From Malus domestica (taxonomy: Eukaryota; Streptophyta; Magnoliopsida; Rosales; Rosaceae): 64,000 bases of DNA. Within the stretch, counting starts at the first letter, position 1. Every line of letters begins with the position of its first letter. The stretch covers positions 12,904,001 through 12,968,000 of the forward strand of contig NC_091671.1 of assembly GCF_042453785.1 (NCBI RefSeq), written 5' to 3'. Positions 25,544 to 35,930 of the stretch are shown here, one piece after another. The position numbers and the translations under genes are program-made. Under the pieces are notes generated by a model, which was given only the letters and a program-made list of their open reading frames with translations, was not told the origin of the DNA and did not search any database.

Positions 25544-25779
25544 TGTCACATCCTGACTCGGGCTCAACTCCATTCCACCGTAGCACGATATTGACTCACA
25601 CGAGAACTTCCCAGTAGATCACCCATCATGGGATTGATTCTCGCGCGAACTCGCTTAACTTCGAAGTTAAGATGGAATCCGAAGTCAGTGAGCTCCCAAA
25701 AGGTCTCATGCTAGGTAGAGATAAGAATATACATATAAGGCTTAAAGATCCACTCCCCTGAACAATGTGAGATGTTACA
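25544..25779 (-). mobile_element. Cassandra-type solo LTR with 5S rRNA-like core
   Basis: On the minus strand it runs from TGTAACATCTCACATTG to GGATGTGACA (236 bp) and is flanked by a perfect 5-bp duplication TACAT (25539-25543 and 25780-25784). The middle reads like 5S rRNA: TTCGAAGTTAAGCGAG, then CCATGATGGGTGATCTACTG, then GGGAAGTTCTCGTG. A 5S-derived promoter inside a short LTR is the hallmark of Cassandra TRIM retrotransposons of vascular plants. No second LTR or internal domain is nearby, so this is a solo LTR left by recombination. It is not a functional 5S gene. Confidence 0.9.
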
Positions 25780-26250
25780 TACATTAAATATTACTATCCT
25801 ATAAAAAAAATAGGGGTAGGCGGTGATGGATGGAAACTTACTTGGCGAGGGCTTAGTTTAATCTTTAAGAATATTTAAGGCTCGAAATTGATGAGTTAAG
25901 AATACTAGATAGACAGTACTTCTTATAGGTTCTAAAGTGTCAAAGAATGCCCTTGTTGAATTTGATTGCGTATTATGTAAGTATATGACTCTTTGTATTG
26001 ATATGTATAAAGTATTACAATATATATATATATAGTGTGAGATGATTCTGCAAGGTTTTATATTTACATGATCTTTCTATGTTCTTTTAGTAAATAGGGT
26101 TACAATTAAGCTCTTCATCCAAAATTACTCTCGAGCAAACTCATAGTGTTTGCACTACAAGTTGCTGAACAGTTATATTAACAATCTCAGTGATCTTTGA
26201 AGGAGCCTTTGGAAGTAATTTGGTGCTTTTCTAGAAAGCCATAGAAAGTT

Positions 26251-27296
26251 GGGTAAATTACACTTGACTATCTCAGGTTTGGGGTTTATTACAATCGCAT
26301 ACAATATCTTCAAAACATTTCACTTTCATACCTCACTTACTATTTTATTTCAATATAGTACATCCGTTACATTTTTCATCCATTGATCCGTTAAGAGCTG
26401 ACGTGGTTGCCACAGTTGTGCCACGTGGCTGCCAAATTTATGTCACGTGGTAAAAAATTTATTTTAATTCATTTAAAAATAATTAATTAAAGAAAAGTTA
26501 TTAAAAAAATTACAAACCCAAAACCCATCTTCTTCCCCGACCCCTCCTCCCTGCAACCTAAACCCCCCATCCCACCCCACCCCCACCTCCCCCGCAACCC
26601 CCCCCTCCCCTGACTGCAGCAGCAACCTCCTTCGTCCAAGGTTGCACCGCTCTTCTCTCGGATTCTCCACCGTGAGCCCACCGCAGTTCTCTCTCTTTGC
26701 TCCTCTCCAATGGCAACCATAGCTCGCGTCTCCAGGAGAGCCTTAACCTCTGTCTACTGGAACGAGCCAGAACCTAAGCCCATTGAACCTGCAGCCACTG
26801 CTTTCCCACTGCCAGCACCTGTCGTGCCCTCCATTGCTGAAGCACCGGTGTTCCGCCTTGCAACGCCCTTCAAGCCCACCAAGGAACCCAGCAGTGCCAA
26901 TCTACCATGCCCATCATAAAAAACGTCGGGAAGAAGATGGGTTTTGGGTGGGGTGGGTGGGGGGGGGGGGGTTGCGGGGGAGGTGGGGTGGGGTGAGATG
27001 GGGGATTTAGGTTGTAGGGAAGGGGGGTAGGGGAAGAAGATGGGTTCTGGGGCTTTTTTTTTTTTTTAACTTTTCTTTAATTAATTATTTTTATATGAAT
27101 AAAAAAATTATATTTTTGCCACGTGGCACAAATTTGGCTACCACGTCAACTCTTAACGAATCAATGGATGGAAAATGTAACGGAGGTACTAAATTGAAAT
27201 AAAATAGTAGGTGAGGTATGAAAGTAAAATGTTTTGAAAATATTGTATGCAATTGTAATAGACCCCGAACCTGAGATGGTAAAGTGTTATTTACCC
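26251..27296. mobile_element. Pack-MULE-like element with long TIRs and a captured gene piece
   Basis: Starts GGGTAAATTACACTTGAC and ends GTGTTATTTACCC, flanked by a perfect 9-bp duplication TAGAAAGTT (26242-26250 and 27297-27305), the Mutator signature. Inverted arms extend about 200 bp (CTTCAAAACATTTCACTTTC against GAAAGTAAAATGTTTTGAAA). Weaker inner arms of C-rich and G-rich sequence (26514-26610 and 26925-27050) follow. The middle, about 26615-26915, is GC-rich and exon-like. No transposase, so it was mobilised in trans. Confidence 0.88.
26710..26919 (+). pseudogene. Captured exon-like fragment inside the Pack-MULE
   Basis: A 69-aa frame starts MATIARVSRRALTSVYWNEP and is rich in Pro/Ala (PEPKPIEPAATAFPLPAPVV). 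It is preceded by a CT-rich leader that looks like a plant 5' UTR. The host gene was not identified. Base composition is far more GC-rich than the flanks, consistent with capture of a first exon. Coding activity is doubtful, since the frame ends at the arm boundary. Confidence 0.5.
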
Positions 27297-27332
27297 TAGA
27301 AAGTTTTATAATTAATGCGCACTATTAATTTT

Positions 27333-27558
27333 GGGAATTGTTATTAGCATTCCAAAAATCTCATTTTGCACTCCAAATTTTCTATAATTAAAAAGCGATA
27401 GGAAGTTTTATAATTAATGAGCATTATTAATTTTAGAAATTGTTTTTAGCATCCCAAAAATCTCACTTTGCACTCCAAATTTTCTATAATTAGAAAGAAA
27501 AATACACTTGTTAGGAATGTAGAATGAAAATTTTAAAGTGCTAATAACAATTCTCTTA
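27333..27558. mobile_element. MITE with internally duplicated half
   Basis: The left end GGGAATTGTTATTAGCATT is mirrored by GTGCTAATAACAATTCTC at the right. The block CCAAAAATCTCATTTTGCAC with CTCCAAATTTTCTATAATTA occurs twice (27352-27388 and about 27452-27492), so the left half is duplicated. Non-coding. Confidence 0.65.
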
Positions 27559-27832
27559 ATTTTATACAAAATAGTGTTGTGTCTTTCGTTATATCTATGA
27601 AAACAGAGCCAAATGAGCCCTAATTAGATTATTAAAGCATGCGGATGATTGCTTGTACAGTTGTAGCCCATGCTACGCAGCATTTCTCAAACTGAATCTT
27701 CCCTCTTCGTTAAACATAAATGTACAGTAGCACAGGGAACGTGTTATCTGTACACGTCCTCAGAAATATTGTGTACGAGTCCCGAGCAGAGTTAATTAGG
27801 ATTCATTGACTTAATTTTTTATTTTATTTTTA

Positions 27833-27980
27833 GGGATGTGATATCTACACATCTCATTTTACTTCTCACACATTTTTTTAATTTTCGGCCGTCGGATCGG
27901 ATGAATTGAAGAAGATCAACAGACAGAAATTATCAAGGGGTATGTGAGAAGTAAAATAGGATGTGTGGATATCACATCTC
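27833..27980. mobile_element. Stowaway-like MITE upstream of the left NRT2 gene
   Basis: A 148-bp hairpin. The left end GGGATGTGATATCTACACAT pairs with a right end whose reverse reads GAGATGTGATATCCACACAT, and inner arms TTTTACTTCTCACA/TGTGAGAAGTAAAA continue the stem. It is flanked by TA on both sides (27831-27832 and 27981-27982), the mariner/Stowaway target. It lies about 400 bp before the NRT2 start. The homologous upstream region of the second NRT2 gene (near 35850-35880) lacks it. Confidence 0.85.
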
Positions 27981-28104
27981 TATTTTTAAAATCGATATTA
28001 TTTACATTAGAGAATGAATGAGTGAGTAAAGCTTCAAAATAGACTAACGAAAATGTGGTTAAAATTAGTATGGAATTTTTCTAGTTATGTGCACCTACTT
28101 TATA

Positions 28105-28383
28105 ATAACCAGCTAATTGCAAGGTTATGTATCCCTTGGGATATACGATGAGCCTTTGCCGTACATATCCGATGCGGCAAATGGATCAGAAAGTATTCAG
28201 AATCTAACTCTTGCCTCTTCACAACCCTTCACACGGTCAACTCAAAACCCTCTATAAATCCACACTCCCCCTTTCCTACACAACACCACAACTCCATTTA
28301 GTACTCTAAGCAGTTTCTGAGTTCCAAAACTCGAAACTATTCAAAATCCGAAGCCCAAACCTCGAATTCCGAAATCCGAAAAA
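28105..28383 (+). promoter_or_regulatory. Proximal promoter and 5' UTR of the left NRT2 gene
   Basis: A TATA box CTCTATAAATCC lies at 28250-28261, about 130 bp before the ATG. The block AACCAGCTAATTGCAA at 28108 to the ATG is alignable with the region upstream of the second copy but with many substitutions and small indels (for example CAACACCACAACTCCATTTAGTACT here against the other copy's variant). The 5' UTR contains an imperfect repeat of CGAA/CCGAA units just before the ATG. Confidence 0.7.
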
Positions 28384-30445
28384 ATGGCAGATTCAGAAGG
28401 TGAACCCGGAAGCTCCATGCATGGAGTGACAGGCAGAGAGCAAACCTTTGCATTTTCAGTAGCATCACCAATTGTCCCAACAGACACGACAGCCAAATTC
28501 GACTTGCCAGTCGATTCAGAGCACAAGGCCAAAGTTTTCAAACTATTCTCTCTGGCCAACCCTCACATGAGGACGTTCCACTTGTCTTGGATCTCCTTCT
28601 TCACTTGCTTTATCTCAACATTTGCAGCTGCTCCTCTCGTCCCTATCATCCGAGACAACATAAACCTCACGAAGCAAGACATCGGAAATGCCGGAGTTGC
28701 CTCCGTCTCAGGCAGCATATTCTCAAGGCTTGTGATGGGTGCGGTGTGTGATTTGATAGGGCCACGCTACGGCTGTGCGTTCCTAATTATGCTCAGCGCA
28801 CCCACTGTGTTTTGCATGTCGTTTGTGGCTGACGCTGGGGGTTACATAGCAGTTAGGTTTATGATTGGTTTTTCCCTTGCAACATTTGTGTCGTGCCAAT
28901 ATTGGATGAGCACAATGTTTAATGGTAAGATTATTGGACTGGTTAATGGGACTGCAGCCGGGTGGGGAAACATGGGCGGTGGGGCAACCCAACTCTTGAT
29001 GCCATTGATGTTCGACATCATCGGTAGATGTGGAGCAACTCCTTTTACTGCCTGGAGAATTGCATTCTTCATTCCAGGGTGGTTTCATATCATTACTGGA
29101 ATCATGGTGTTGACCCTTGGCCAAGACTTGCCCGATGGGAATCTTGGTGCCTTGCAGAAGAAGGGTGAAGTTGCCAAAGATCAATTCTCCAAGGTCAGTT
29201 TCTTTTTAATATTTTTTTATTCACTCACTTTCAAAGACAGAATTTTATATAAGTTGATAACTAATTATATTGATGTCTAATTGATCAATTTCATTACTAT
29301 TGTTCAGGTATTGTGGTATGCTGTCACAAACTATAGAACGTGGATCTTTGTCCTTCTCTATGGCTACTCCATGGGTGTTGAGTTGTCCATTGATAATGTC
29401 ATTGCTGAATACTTCTATGACCGGTTAGTTTTTCTTCTTTACTTATTTGTTTTTCATTTTTGGGTAACTATTTTTACCGTATTTAACGTTCTCTTGTCAT
29501 ATATATAATATGTTATGTTACCGTACTATTTCAAATAAATTTAATCAGATTGAGAGTTTGACAAGATAAACGCATCATATTGTTTGGATAAAAAATCAAG
29601 TATCATTTCTCGTTTAATATTTTATTTATCTTTTACTGAGGTAAACTGCTTACTAACTCAGTGATATCATGATCATTTTAACAAATATAAGCAGTGTTGA
29701 TTTCCCACCCGTCAGTTGCATTAATTTCTCTCTTGTACTGTACCAATTACGTTTAATTTGTGTTAATCGAATCCACAGATTTGATCTAAAACTTCACTTA
29801 GCCGGCATCATTGCTGCATCATTCGGCATGGCCAACTTTGCGGCTCGTCCCTTTGGTGGGTGGGCATCTGATGTAGCAGGCAGGTACTTTGGAATGAGAG
29901 GCAGGTTGTGGACTCTCTGGATTCTCCAAACCCTAGGAGGAGTCTTCTGTATATGTCTCGGCCGAGCCAATTCACTCCCCCTTGCAGTCCTTGCCATGAT
30001 CCTCTTCTCTATAGGAGCCCAGGCTGCATGTGGAGCTACCTTTGGCGTCATCCCCTTCATCTCCCGACGTTCCCTCGGCATCATATCTGGCCTCACCGGA
30101 GCAGGTGGGAACTTTGGGTCTGGGTTGACCCAACTAGTGTTCTTCTCGACCTCAGCGTTCTCAACTGCCTCAGGGTTGTCTTGGATGGGGGTAATGATTG
30201 TGTGCTGTACTCTTCCTGTGACTTTGGTGCACTTCCCACAATGGGGAGGCATGTTCCTTCCAGCGTCCAAAGATGTCGAGAAGTCGACGGAAGAGTTTTA
30301 CTATGCAGCTGAGTGGAGTGAGGCGGAGAAGCAGAAGGGGCTGCACCAAGGGAGTTTAAAGTTCGCAGAGAATAGTAGGTCTGAGCGTGGTAGGCGGGTT
30401 GCCTCTGTTCCAACTCCACCAAACACCACACCTTCCCATGTTTAG
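28384..30445 (+). CDS. NRT2: High-affinity nitrate transporter NRT2 (left copy)
   Basis: Plasma-membrane MFS nitrate/proton symporter of the NNP family; plant NRT2 proteins work with the partner NAR2/NRT3. Three exons: 28384-29193, 29308-29423, 29779-30445, with GT-AG introns of 114 and 355 bp, giving 530 aa, the usual NRT2.1 length. The MFS motif [10 protein letters not shown] is at residues 119-128. The NNP signatures are [10 protein letters not shown] at 191-200 and [12 protein letters not shown] at 413-424. The hydrophobic pattern fits 12 membrane segments with cytosolic ends. The splice junctions join FSK to [12 protein letters not shown] and YDR to [10 protein letters not shown] without a stop. 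The C-tail ends PPNTTPSHV. It faces an identical second gene tail to tail. Long antisense frames here are shadows. Confidence 0.96.
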
Positions 30446-31174
30446 TCAACAAAGAGAAATATCGACATGCAAGTGTGAAACACACAATAGCAATGAATAC
30501 TTTTATTTGGACCATCATAATTAATCATATTTGTAACTCATACAAGTGAGTTTTAAAAATATGAATTTCAAGTCTATTATAAGGTCGTACAATACATAAT
30601 GAGTTAAATTAGGGCATATATATATAGTTTCTTTGTACTGAAAATGGAGGCGGTGTAATAAGCTAATAGCGTGTGCTTTTATTCTATATGATGCAGACAA
30701 ATGCTTTTACTTCTCATAATAAGTTTGTTAAGATCTTATAACACATCGAAATATCCTTTTTTAATGTTTTAGATGGACACAAATCAGAAGATTTTAAGGT
30801 CTGTTACTTTATTATTTCAATTTTCAATTTTAACGTCCCGTTTTATAACATTTTTGGTTTTTAGTCTTTTAGTTTCAGCAAATGTAAAATGAAAACCAAA
30901 ATCTTGAACTCTAAAAAAGTAGCTTTCAATTTTCGATTTTCAAATTTTTTATTTTATTTTATTTTAAAATAAACAATCACCAAACTGTTATGACCCATTG
31001 TAGAGAATATAGGGAGAGGGGACACGGCAAAAGCGAAGGAGGGATGAAGAATAGGTTTGAGGAATTTTGCGTGCTATTCCCTAGTCCTTGTGCCTTTATT
31101 TATGGTAAACCAATGAGAATTCCTTGCCTTGCAAGTAATACAATCTTAAAGGAAAATGATCTTTTAGTATCTCA
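30446..31174 (+). other. 3' flank of the left NRT2 gene within the arm
   Basis: AT-rich 3' UTR and downstream DNA. From about 30990 the sequence includes a GC-richer stretch (ATGACCCATTGTAGAG...) of unknown origin that could be old retroelement leader. It has no gene of its own, and it is mirrored exactly at 32750-33478. Confidence 0.5.
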
Positions 31175-31216
31175 AGAGCAACTCCACCGTTGGAGTTTGC
31201 TCAGGGGACATGCAAG
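31175..31216 (+). repeat. Terminal piece of a TIR element at the inner edge of the left arm
   Basis: It starts AGAGCAACTCCACCGTTGG and is cut off after ACATGCAAG. The same terminus starts the element at 31731 and, inverted, ends it at 32749. The arm boundary therefore falls 42 bp inside a transposon end. Confidence 0.8.
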
Positions 31217-31730
31217 CATTATTAATTGCTAATGAGATAGATACGCTTTTGACAAAACTTCCAAATGAGAACTACAAACTCAGGGGGAGTACCTAAAAGT
31301 ATACTCTTTTGATCCTAATGTACTATTTCCCCTACAATTGGCAGCATTTTTCCCACTAGATTTTTGTTATTTGACTAGATTTTGACGAGGCACCCATCTT
31401 GGGCTAGTCATACGCTTGTGACCTTTTCTACTTGCGTCTAGAAGACATTTAGTTTTGACTTAATGCGACTTCCCACTTTTCTTCTTACTATGGGTTTTTA
31501 TCCCACCTTGGGTTTTACCATAGCAAGGTTTTGTAAGTTTTACCACCTATGCATTTTTTTTGTTTGTTTTGAAACTCGCATCTACTACTTGTGCCTACTA
31601 GACAAGACGGCTTCATCAACTTGAAGATATGATGCGCCAACTACTTGAGGATTTACACACTCAAGGGAAAGTGTAAGGAATATAATTCGAGCACATGTGT
31701 GATTGTGTAAATCATTAGTAGATTGTATTT
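31217..31730 (+). mobile_element. Ty1/copia 3' end remnant in the palindrome spacer
   Basis: CTCAGGGGGAGTACC (31280) is a copia-style polypurine tract, followed by LTR-like text (TTTTTATCCCACCTTGGG, TGTAAGTTTTACC) and a second purine tract with GGGAAAGTGTAAGG at 31660. It is not mirrored on the other side. No ORF. Confidence 0.5.
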
Positions 31731-32749
31731 AGAGCAACTCCACCGTTGGAGCCCTTCCCCCAGGCAATACACTATGCTATCCACCCAGTGAACAGTAACT
31801 GCCCTAATGAACAGTAATCCCACAGGCAATACACTTATGCATCTCCACCGTTGTATTTCAATAGCCCTGGCAATAGACAATAAAATATTAGTTTTTTTTC
31901 TTCTAAATAATACAAAATAATTTTATTTGTAATTTCGGATAAGATTTTTAATCGGTCTCGTTGTACCATTTTCTATTAAAAAATTATTTTTATTATTTCT
32001 TTTCATATGGTGCATCACACCATTCCAAAACCTTTTTTTTATTATTATTTTTCTTCTTTTCACATGGTGCCAACGCACCATTTTTTCTTCAAGCTCAGCA
32101 ACACATCCCCCCCCCCCCACACCCAGTTTTCAACCAGTCTCCTCCCAAAACCCCTCAGCTTCTTCAGCTCCATTCTTAGCCTTTTCGTCACTGACACCAT
32201 CGATTATTTCGATTATGCCCTCCTTGGCACTTCAACAAAAACCCATCTCACCTTTTTCTCTCAAGCTCCAACCTTTCAATCGTCCCTCGACAAACTTGCG
32301 CCTCGTCTTCAATCGCCTCCTTCGTCTTCAACTCCTCCTCCATTTGGAAGCAAACCCGTCTTCCTTTTCTCTCAGAGAACCTTCGAGCTTCTGAATTTCG
32401 CCGCGAGAGACACCCATCTCTGCCATTTGTCTGTGGGTGTTCATCACCTCGACGACGAACTCCGGCGACAGCCGTTGAGTTCGAAGCTGGGTTTTACAAT
32501 TTTTTTTTTTTTTTAATTTTACTTTTTTTATTAATATTTTATATTTTTATTAATTTTATATTATGATTGACGTCGCCCTGACGTCAGCCCTGCGTCAGAT
32601 CCACTCGGGCTCTCGAGCTGGCAATTCCTCATAGGCACTCAAGCCTCCACAGTCCCTCGGGCTCCCCCACACTGGAGTCCACAGCCCGGTCTCTAGGGCC
32701 CTTTTTCCTTGCATGTCCCCTGAGCAAACTCCAACGGTGGAGTTGCTCT
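31731..32749. mobile_element. Non-autonomous TIR element (hAT-like) filling the palindrome spacer
   Basis: The left end AGAGCAACTCCACCGTTGG matches the right end in reverse for 21 bp, after which the ends diverge. No matching TSD: the flanks read TTGTATTT and TGAGATAC, which suggests the right end was exchanged during the inverted duplication. The interior holds a C- and T-rich frame (32007-32516) with no recognised domain, perhaps a captured leader/exon, followed by poly-T and GC-rich sequence at 32570-32700. Confidence 0.6.
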
Positions 32750-35545
32750 TGAGATACTAAAAGATCATTTTCCTTTAAGATTGTATTACTTGCAAGGCAA
32801 GGAATTCTCATTGGTTTACCATAAATAAAGGCACAAGGACTAGGGAATAGCACGCAAAATTCCTCAAACCTATTCTTCATCCCTCCTTCGCTTTTGCCGT
32901 GTCCCCTCTCCCTATATTCTCTACAATGGGTCATAACAGTTTGGTGATTGTTTATTTTAAAATAAAATAAAATAAAAAATTTGAAAATCGAAAATTGAAA
33001 GCTACTTTTTTAGAGTTCAAGATTTTGGTTTTCATTTTACATTTGCTGAAACTAAAAGACTAAAAACCAAAAATGTTATAAAACGGGACGTTAAAATTGA
33101 AAATTGAAATAATAAAGTAACAGACCTTAAAATCTTCTGATTTGTGTCCATCTAAAACATTAAAAAAGGATATTTCGATGTGTTATAAGATCTTAACAAA
33201 CTTATTATGAGAAGTAAAAGCATTTGTCTGCATCATATAGAATAAAAGCACACGCTATTAGCTTATTACACCGCCTCCATTTTCAGTACAAAGAAACTAT
33301 ATATATTTGCCCTAATTTAACTCATTATGTATTGTACGACCTTATAATAGACTTGAAATTCATATTTTTAAAACTCACTTGTATGAGTTACAAATATGAT
33401 TAATTATGATGGTCCAAATAAAAGTATTCATTGCTATTGTGTGTTTCACACTTGCATGTCGATATTTCTCTTTGTTGACTAAACATGGGAAGGTGTGGTG
33501 TTTGGTGGAGTTGGAACAGAGGCAACCCGCCTACCACGCTCAGACCTACTATTCTCTGCGAACTTTAAACTCCCTTGGTGCAGCCCCTTCTGCTTCTCCG
33601 CCTCACTCCACTCAGCTGCATAGTAAAACTCTTCCGTCGACTTCTCGACATCTTTGGACGCTGGAAGGAACATGCCTCCCCATTGTGGGAAGTGCACCAA
33701 AGTCACAGGAAGAGTACAGCACACAATCATTACCCCCATCCAAGACAACCCTGAGGCAGTTGAGAACGCTGAGGTCGAGAAGAACACTAGTTGGGTCAAC
33801 CCAGACCCAAAGTTCCCACCTGCTCCGGTGAGGCCAGATATGATGCCGAGGGAACGTCGGGAGATGAAGGGGATGACGCCAAAGGTAGCTCCACATGCAG
33901 CCTGGGCTCCTATAGAGAAGAGGATCATGGCAAGGACTGCAAGGGGGAGTGAATTGGCTCGGCCGAGACATATACAGAAGACTCCTCCTAGGGTTTGGAG
34001 AATCCAGAGAGTCCACAACCTGCCTCTCATTCCAAAGTACCTGCCTGCTACATCAGATGCCCACCCACCAAAGGGACGAGCCGCAAAGTTGGCCATGCCG
34101 AATGATGCAGCAATGATGCCGGCTAAGTGAAGTTTTAGATCAAATCTGTGGATTCGATTAACACAAATTAAACGTAATTGGTACAGTACAAGAGAGAAAT
34201 TAATGCAACTGACGGGTGGGAAATCAACACTGCTTATATTTGTTAAAATGATCATGATATCACTGAGTTAGTAAGCAGTTTACCTCAGTAAAAGATAAAT
34301 AAAATATTAAACGAGAAATGATACTTGATTTTTTATCCAAACAATATGATGCGTTTATCTTGTCAAACTCTCAATCTGATTAAATTTATTTGAAATAGTA
34401 CGGTAACATAACATATTATATATATGACAAGAGAACGTTAAATACGGTAAAAATAGTTACCCAAAAATGAAAAACAAATAAGTAAAGAAGAAAAACTAAC
34501 CGGTCATAGAAGTATTCAGCAATGACATTATCAATGGACAACTCAACACCCATGGAGTAGCCATAGAGAAGGACAAAGATCCACGTTCTATAGTTTGTGA
34601 CAGCATACCACAATACCTGAACAATAGTAATGAAATTGATCAATTAGACATCAATATAATTAGTTATCAACTTATATAAAATTCTGTCTTTGAAAGTGAG
34701 TGAATAAAAAAATATTAAAAAGAAACTGACCTTGGAGAATTGATCTTTGGCAACTTCACCCTTCTTCTGCAAGGCACCAAGATTCCCATCGGGCAAGTCT
34801 TGGCCAAGGGTCAACACCATGATTCCAGTAATGATATGAAACCACCCTGGAATGAAGAATGCAATTCTCCAGGCAGTAAAAGGAGTTGCTCCACATCTAC
34901 CGATGATGTCGAACATCAATGGCATCAAGAGTTGGGTTGCCCCACCGCCCATGTTTCCCCACCCGGCTGCAGTCCCATTAACCAGTCCAATAATCTTACC
35001 ATTAAACATTGTGCTCATCCAATATTGGCACGACACAAATGTTGCAAGGGAAAAACCAATCATAAACCTAACTGCTATGTAACCCCCAGCGTCAGCCACA
35101 AACGACATGCAAAACACAGTGGGTGCGCTGAGCATAATTAGGAACGCACAGCCGTAGCGTGGCCCTATCAAATCACACACCGCACCCATCACAAGCCTTG
35201 AGAATATGCTGCCTGAGACGGAGGCAACTCCGGCATTTCCGATGTCTTGCTTCGTGAGGTTTATGTTGTCTCGGATGATAGGGACGAGAGGAGCAGCTGC
35301 AAATGTTGAGATAAAGCAAGTGAAGAAGGAGATCCAAGACAAGTGGAACGTCCTCATGTGAGGGTTGGCCAGAGAGAATAGTTTGAAAACTTTGGCCTTG
35401 TGCTCTGAATCGACTGGCAAGTCGAATTTGGCTGTCGTGTCTGTTGGGACAATTGGTGATGCTACTGAAAATGCAAAGGTTTGCTCTCTGCCTGTCACTC
35501 CATGCATGGAGCTTCCGGGTTCACCTTCTGAATCTGCCATTTTTG
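32708..35545 (-). repeat. Right arm of the inverted repeat
   Basis: Mirror of 28379-31216 around a centre at 31962. Outside 35545 the match drops abruptly from essentially identical to patchy homology that can be followed to about 35825. Confidence 0.93.
33479..35540 (-). CDS. NRT2: High-affinity nitrate transporter NRT2 (right copy)
   Basis: Same function, motifs and 530-aa product as the left copy, with exons 35540-34731, 34616-34501 and 34145-33479. Predicted protein and intron sequences are the same as those of the left copy in everything compared. The two genes converge, ends 3.0 kb apart. Tail-to-tail NRT2 pairs are known in other plants (Arabidopsis NRT2.1/NRT2.2), so the arrangement is ordinary; the degree of identity is not. 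Because the upstream region differs, expression may differ while the protein is the same. Confidence 0.95.
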
Positions 35546-35830
35546 GGGCTTCGGAATTCGGGGTTTGGGGTTTGGATTTTGATGCTGATTAGAGTACTAA
35601 ACGGAATTGTAGTGTTGTGTGAGGAAGGTACAAAGGGAGTGTGGGATTTATATAGGGCTTGGAGTTGACGTTGTGGAGGGTTGTGAAGGGGCAACGGGCA
35701 AGAGTAAGATTCTCCACATTTGTGTGATCCAGTTCGCCGCATACGATGATATGAATAGTAAAAGTCTCATCGAATATCCCAAGGGATCACAGTAACCCTT
35801 CAAAATTGCAATCAGCTGGTTAATTAACAA
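35546..35830 (-). promoter_or_regulatory. Proximal promoter and 5' UTR of the right NRT2 gene
   Basis: Minus-strand TATA box CCCTATATAAATCCC (complement of about 35643-35657). Homologous to 28105-28383 but diverged, e.g. an extra 5' UTR stretch is missing here, so the ATG lies nearer to the TATA. Further upstream (35830-35930) the similarity resumes with the DNA left of the MITE at 27833. Confidence 0.7.
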
Positions 35831-35930
35831 CTGTCTTGCATCTTAGGGACAACCAAGTATTAACTAAGTCAATGAACTCCTAATAATTAAGTCGGCCCGG
35901 AATTTGCACACGTCAAAGGAAATTATATTT

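Larger units (their letters stand above)
28379..31216 (+). repeat. Left arm of a 2.84-kb near-perfect inverted repeat
   Basis: Every landmark at position x here has its reverse complement at 63924 minus x (ATG 28384/35540, stop 30445/33479, inner end 31216/32708), so the arms have the same length with no net indel. In the parts I compared base by base, the only difference is T at 30617 against the expected partner at 33307. Identity starts at the As just before the ATG and ends at GGGGACATGCAAG. Confidence 0.93.

Noticed and set aside
25600..25700. A functional 5S rRNA gene
   Set aside because: The 5S-like core is diverged and truncated and is embedded in an LTR with TG...CA ends and a 5-bp target duplication, which is Cassandra.
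29794..30270. 158-aa antisense frame opposite NRT2 exon 3 (and its mirror 33654-34130)
   Set aside because: It lies wholly inside the conserved NRT2 exon on the other strand and has no domain or splice support. It is a shadow of coding constraint.
29908..30312. 134-aa second-frame ORF in NRT2 exon 3 (mirror 33612-34016)
   Set aside because: Out-of-frame reading of the same exon; the NRT2 frame carries the NNP motif and conserved helices.
30990..31232. 80-aa frame at the inner part of the left arm (mirror 32629-32934)
   Set aside because: No recognisable domain, and it runs into transposon terminus sequence. The extra length on the mirror side comes only from the spacer element.
32007..32516. 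169-aa Ser/Pro/Phe-rich frame in the palindrome spacer
   Set aside because: Low-complexity C/T-rich sequence inside a TIR element, ending in poly-T. No family match and no promoter, so not called as a gene.
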